The notes below the pieces were generated by a model. The model saw nothing but the letters and a program-made list of their open reading frames with translations. It made no database searches and was not told where the DNA came from. This document shows, piece after piece, positions 59,601 through 64,000 of a stretch of DNA of 64,000 nt. How positions within the stretch are numbered: position 1 is the stretch's first letter; each line of letters begins with the position of its first letter. Made by a program: the position numbers and the translations under genes. This DNA comes from Annona cherimola (lineage: Eukaryota > Streptophyta > Magnoliopsida > Magnoliales > Annonaceae): positions 61,198,008-61,262,007 of the forward strand of contig CM059973.1 of assembly GCA_030490835.1 (NCBI GenBank). The letters run 5' to 3'.

Positions 59601-60129
59601 TCAAGAGTTTAAGAATAAAAGAAAATGTTTGCACATGAATGTTGAAAATCACGTTACTTCTCAAATTGTATCTAAATTTATCAAATTAAAGCTGCGAAAA
59701 TGAGCCACTACACATCATATGAAACATAAAAAATAATATTTGGAGAATGAAATAATTTTTTTTGTAAATTAATATAAGAACAAAATTTATATTATAATTA
59801 ATATGAAAATAAAAATTATTGGTACAGAAAATTTGTAATTTACTTATATCCTAATTTTATGATTCATATTTAGAAGTCTTAATGTAAAGCATCACATTTG
59901 TTTAATTTTTATAAAATAAGATTCTATGACCATATGTTAAACTCGGGACAGAATAAGATTTAATCATATTAGTTGTTTAGTAAAATATATATATTTATTT
60001 ACATAGATTATCTACTTAATATTATTAAATAATAATATATAATTACAATTCACTTATACTCTAATGGTGCTTATTAGTTAATTATGATAAGCAGTTAAAC
60101 TAAAATAAGCCAAAAAATTATTTCAAAAA

Positions 60130-60330
60130 AAAGGACAAAAATTGTGACTGACGATGTGTCTGCATCGTTAACTAGCGTCCATGAAATAGAAAGGCCGCGG
60201 TTCAAATCACTTCCAATTGGGGAGAGTAATTTCGTAACAGTCTCCCCCAGTGGTGGAGTTTGTAAGAAAATTTCTTCCATTTTGTGAGTATTAGAAATGT
60301 ACTTAATTATAATATATGTTGTCCTATTGT
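60130..60330 (+). mobile_element. tRNA-derived SINE, second family
   Basis: CTGCATCGTTAACTAGCG resembles an A box and GGTTCAAATC at about 60200 is a strong B box. The downstream body has AATTGGGGAGAGTAATTTCG and CAGTCTCCCCCAGTGGTGG. No oligo(A) tail is clear. It lacks the S1 body and is probably a separate family. Confidence 0.5.
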
Positions 60331-60534
60331 CTATAAGAGAGAGAAACAAATAAGTCAAAAATTATTTCATGCACATAAAAAAAATTAATTAAAATTATTT
60401 CGTAGGGTAAAAATGATGTCTCATTTAAAAACAATTCCTCTCATTTTCTAAGTAGGTACGGAAGAAATGGAAATAAAGTGCATCCATACCATTCAAATAT
60501 TAAATATCGGTCCTTGTTATCACATATATATATA

Positions 60535-60895
60535 TAAGAGCGGTATAGTTGCGCCAAAATGGGCATCATCTGATCATAAAATTATAATATACTTCACTTA
60601 TTGTATTTAGAATTATGTATTCTATTAACATACCAATTTTTATCCCAATCGGATATACGTATAGACCCCATCTGCTACAAATTCAACGTAATAAAATAAT
60701 TTAATGTAAATAACGACTTTAAAGTGATTTTTTAATATATAAACCATTTACTATAAAATTTATATAGAGATAAATGATTGTATAAAATTTTATTACATTC
60801 TAATATATATTTGGCCCATTTTTGGACATATGTACCGTTGTTTCGGTGCATATGCATCGCACTCGAACAACTCTATATATATATACATATATAAA
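60535..60895. mobile_element. Element related to hairpin family C
   Basis: Carries the order TATTGTATTTAGAATTATG, TTTTATCCCAATCGGATATACG, GACCCCATC, AAAGTGATTTTTTAATAT and TTTTATTACATTCTAATATA, as in C1 and C2 arms. The ends GCGCCAAAATGGGCATCA and GGCCCATTTTTGGACATATG differ, so this is a sister family. Confidence 0.45.
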
Positions 60896-60899
60896 AGAT

Positions 60900-61493
60900 A
60901 GGTCCTTATTAATAAATGCAATCAGGTGACCTACTTCAGCATGTAAAATCAAATAAACTATTTGTAGCCGCAAATTTCGTCAGTGCGTGGGCAGCTTGTC
61001 CAGCACATGATTGAAAGTGATATGGCCTAACGTGAAGCCTGCTGCTTTGATAGCTTTGATAATTACACGTACCATTGACAAATTTTGTTTGTTTTTACGA
61101 AAAAAAATCAATAAGAATCAAAGAATCGCTCACCATTGAATCTATATCTTACAGACTCAGTTCTGCAACCATTGAATCTCAGTGACAAAGCATGGGCCTC
61201 CGTCAATAAGGAATCCATGGCCTCCCATTTGGCTAGCACACGGCTGCCATCAGCCGAAGATCTGTATCTCTTAGAATGACTCCAAAACTAATATCATTTT
61301 CGTTCCCTACTTTTACAGCTAGTATCCACGTTCAATTTTAGCCTTCCCAAAGCAGGTGGATTCCATCATGGTCGGCTTTCCCTAGTCAACATGCCACTGA
61401 CTCACTGTACCAGTTGTGCCTCCTTACATTGCTACCAGTAGCTTGGACGCCACAGGTGTACGTCACTGAAGATACCTAGCTCCCCTTCTACGC
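60900..61493. other. Intergenic DNA, no gene recognised
   Basis: Mixed composition with a GC-richer patch near 61180-61480. No domain-bearing ORF. Confidence 0.4.
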
Positions 61494-61936
61494 ATAGGGT
61501 GTGTTCTGCAGTTAATAAGCAAAAAATGCCACCCAGCAAACTTTTATTTTTTATGATTATTTATTTTCAGTTATTTCTACACAATTACCAATACAACTAA
61601 TGTATTTATTTTAACTCTTTCATCACTTTTCATCATTATTCCTGTCATATCTTATTATTTTCTTCCAATAGTATGTTTGGAAAGTAAAAAAAACTTTTGA
61701 AGTAAAAAAATTTTAATGTAAAAGTTTTAAAATTTATAGAAAATAAAATAATATAATAGAAGTAATTGTGAGGAATAAAGAAAATAAAGTTAAAATAAAT
61801 AGATTAATTATATGAAAATAATTGAAAAGTAGAATAGTTGTATAAGAAAATGTGGAATAGAATAATTATGAAGAACGAAAAATTTTAAATTGAAGAGTTT
61901 TAATTCGAAAATTTTTTATTATAAATAAATATGTCC
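61494..61936. mobile_element. Two Tourist-like fragments in opposite orientation
   Basis: 61497-61668 begins GGGTGTGTTCTGCAG and reads in the + sense; 61669-61936 begins TATGTTTGGAAAGTAAAAA and carries the inverted interior (AATAGATTAATTATATGAAA, AAAATTTTAAATTGAAGAG). They may be one element inserted in another. Confidence 0.5.
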
Positions 61937-63110
61937 TGCATAAAAAAAATTTCATACAAAATTTTTATCATTTTACAATGGGAAGTCTATTTCTTAGCAA
62001 CCATATCCTCCAGCTGGCAGATGAGAATGTGCAGTACTGATGTTCCCTGATCTGTCTAATCCTCCAGCTAGTTGTGTATAATATCATTCACTGTCCTTGG
62101 TGTGTCATCCTTGATTTTATAAAAATCGAGTTGCTAGAAGCTTCCTCGTTTGCTTGCATCAATAGCTTTCAACAACAACGTTTTCGATTTATTAAAATTA
62201 TTAAATTCGTTCAATCTAGCTGAAGTTAAATATTCAAACTGTGAATGTGATAAAACGACGAGCATACTTGTATAAATATTAGGCTTCATATATGAAATTT
62301 TATTAAGATATATACTACACGATAAGTAGTGTGTGATTTACGGATTCACTTAAATTTGTGATTTAGTCATGTTTGAGTCGATCTTAATAATAATACAATT
62401 AAAATCCAGCCTTGATATTTATCACTAAGTATATATTAACGTATAGCTATGAGTAAAAAAAAAAATCACAAGCTAAGATGCACCATTATTCATTCATATT
62501 TCAATTATAGAAATGGCGACAGTTGTCCCGGTTTTAAAATGAAGCGCAACAAAAAATTTCAAAAGATATTTTAAAAGTTCAAGGTATAAGTGAAATTAGA
62601 GATAAAATTCGAGCATATATGAGGAATTCACCCTAAGTATTAAAATTATCAATTTTTTAAACAGATATACAAGCCAAAATAGATAAAATTTTGATTTCAA
62701 AAAGTAATTAAAATATTTACATTCAAAAATAATTAAAATGTTTACATTCTTACTAAAATATCTGTTAAAAGAACCATCGTAAGAACAAGATTGAACCGAC
62801 GGTCCGACTGCTTCAACCGGGCACTGGTAACCTGACCGGTCCAATTCATCCCGGTTCCGATCTCTCCAATTAAGTCGTATGAAACACCGGCCGATTCAAC
62901 AACATATAAGATATCTGGTTTCACCGGTTCATGTTCAACTGCTCCTTAAAAAACGAAATGACCTCATTTTAATTTCTATTGGTTTGCCCCGGTTTCCGTC
63001 CGTTTTCATTGCTGCAATTTATGAGTGGGCATGCAATTGGAAGCTATGGTGCTGAATGCATGGTTTCCTGTGGGTTTTAATGAGTAATGGACGATTTGCA
63101 TTAAAAACGA
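61937..63110. other. Intergenic DNA, unassigned
   Basis: 62790-62930 contains repeated CCGGTT-type phrases (ACCGGTCCAATTCATCCCGG, CACCGGCCGATTCAAC, TTCACCGGTTCATG), seen in several plant repeats, but I cannot define an element. No gene. Confidence 0.4.
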
Positions 63111-63117
63111 TTAGGAT

Positions 63118-63364
63118 ACAGTGCACCTGAGTGCACCTAGCTTCGATGCACTTGAGTGCAAAAATTTATTCTCTAATATTTTAAAAAAAATTTATACAAT
63201 TGTTAATCTAAATGCATTTAACATGTACATCAATTTTTACCTTTTTAGATATTTTTTAGATATTTATTTTTGATTTTTTTAAATTAGTGACATTTTCGTA
63301 AACTTTGTAATTTTCTATGGATATTACAAAAATTTTGGGATATCACCCTAAAATTTTTTGGGAT
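63118..63364. mobile_element. Hairpin MITE H9, truncated
   Basis: The end GTGCACCTGAGTGCACCTAG, then CGATGCACTTGAGTGC and the left arm core (GTTAATCTAAATGCATTTAAC, TTTTAGATATTTATTTTTG). The second arm is missing; H10 follows. Confidence 0.65.
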
Positions 63365-63768
63365 ATTATTAAATGCATCCGAGTGCACTTAACTTCAGTG
63401 CACCGGGATGTATCTAACTCATTTTTTTTTAAAAAAAAATTATTCATAAAACTATTAATTTACATATATTAACATGCAAAAAATATATTTAACATGTGAA
63501 CTAATTTTTTACTATTTTTGGAGATTTTTAGATATTTTTGAGATTTTTAAAAATTAGTAGCAATTTTAGTAATTTACTAAAACGCCACTAAGTTTAAAAA
63601 ATTCAAAAAAATCTAAAAATTTCTAAAAAGGTAAAAAAAATTTGAAATGTAAAAAAAATTAAAAATTAGTATACATGTTAAATACACTTAGATTAATAGT
63701 CATGTAAAAAAATTTTAAAAAAATGATTATTTACACCTAGGTATACTAAAGCTAAGTGCATCCCGGTG
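63365..63768. mobile_element. Hairpin MITE H10
   Basis: A full hairpin: left GCATCCGAGTGCACTTAAC and right GTGCATCCCGGTGCAT ends, with the arms meeting at TAGCAATTTTAGTAATTTAC / TAAAACGCCACTAAG. AACATGTGAACTAATTTTTTAC on the left matches TTAAATACACTTAGATTAATAG on the right. Confidence 0.7.
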
Positions 63769-63814
63769 CATAAAATCAGTATTGACTGTTCCTTCTCTCT
63801 CATTTCATTATTAC

Positions 63815-64000
63815 TTAAGGAATGTTTAGGAAGTTAGGTAATGATGATGAGTAAAAAAAATAAAATTAAATTACAATAAATAGTTGCATTGGTAGTTATA
63901 TACATGTTCAAAAGATAGGATATTTATATAGAAAAATGTAAAAAAAAAAAAATACAAAAAAAGTAGCTTTAAAAAGTGAAAAATTTTAAATAAAAAATTC
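63815..64000 (-). mobile_element. Tourist-like MITE, inverted, cut by the window end
   Basis: GGAATGTTTAGGAAGTTAGG followed by TAATGATGATGAGTAAAAAA and AAAAAGTGAAAAATTTTAAA matches the inverted interior of the family. The far end lies outside the window. Confidence 0.5.

Noticed and set aside
62790..62940. CCGGTT-rich stretch as a defined transposon end
   Set aside because: Phrases recur irregularly; no inverted ends or target duplication could be fixed.

Overview
The window is a gene-poor, AT-rich stretch of a plant nuclear genome, most likely a flowering plant. Evidence: LTR retrotransposons primed by initiator tRNA-Met, terminal-inverted-repeat miniature elements with TAA/TTA or 9-bp target duplications, tRNA-derived SINEs, and one intron-containing AP2/ERF transcription factor gene with plant-type ABRE and W-box motifs upstream. 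I cannot name the species. I see no rRNA gene, intact tRNA gene, CRISPR array or bacterial operon.

The only host gene I can support is on the + strand at 51531-53859. It has two exons and encodes a 416-residue ERF of the ABR1/RAP2.6 group (group X, B-4), with a probable TATA box at 51400 and G-box/ABRE motifs near 50865-50890. Two other islands of higher GC (about 14600-15306 and 18520-19030) have no gene I recognise; the first looks like a stress-type promoter with no gene attached.

The rest is layered transposable elements. 1-5104: unassigned AT-rich DNA, then a decayed minus-strand copia element (gag, protease start, PBS, one LTR). 5110-16117: Tourist-like miniature elements, long hairpin elements, SINEs and a 1.38-kb tandem duplication (10190-12937). 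15307-16126 holds one hairpin element inserted in the end of another, each with a perfect 9-bp target duplication, which assigns the family to Mutator-like elements. 16277-24760: more miniature elements, SINEs and LTR-like fragments. 24761-30931: a non-autonomous copia-type element with gag remnants and both LTRs. 32603-41993: three LTR retrotransposons nested one inside another. The inner one (34285-39594) is nearly full-length, Tork/Tnt1-like, with LTRs differing at only two of 631 positions. 43275-50380: large hairpin elements, some inserted in others. 57425-59222: a miniature element split by a solo Ty3/gypsy-type LTR. 60130-64000: a SINE, further hairpins and miniature elements.

The history is best read from the nesting: older decayed elements receive younger ones, and target duplications date each step in order. 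The transposons share no pathway with the ERF gene; they form the repeat background around it.
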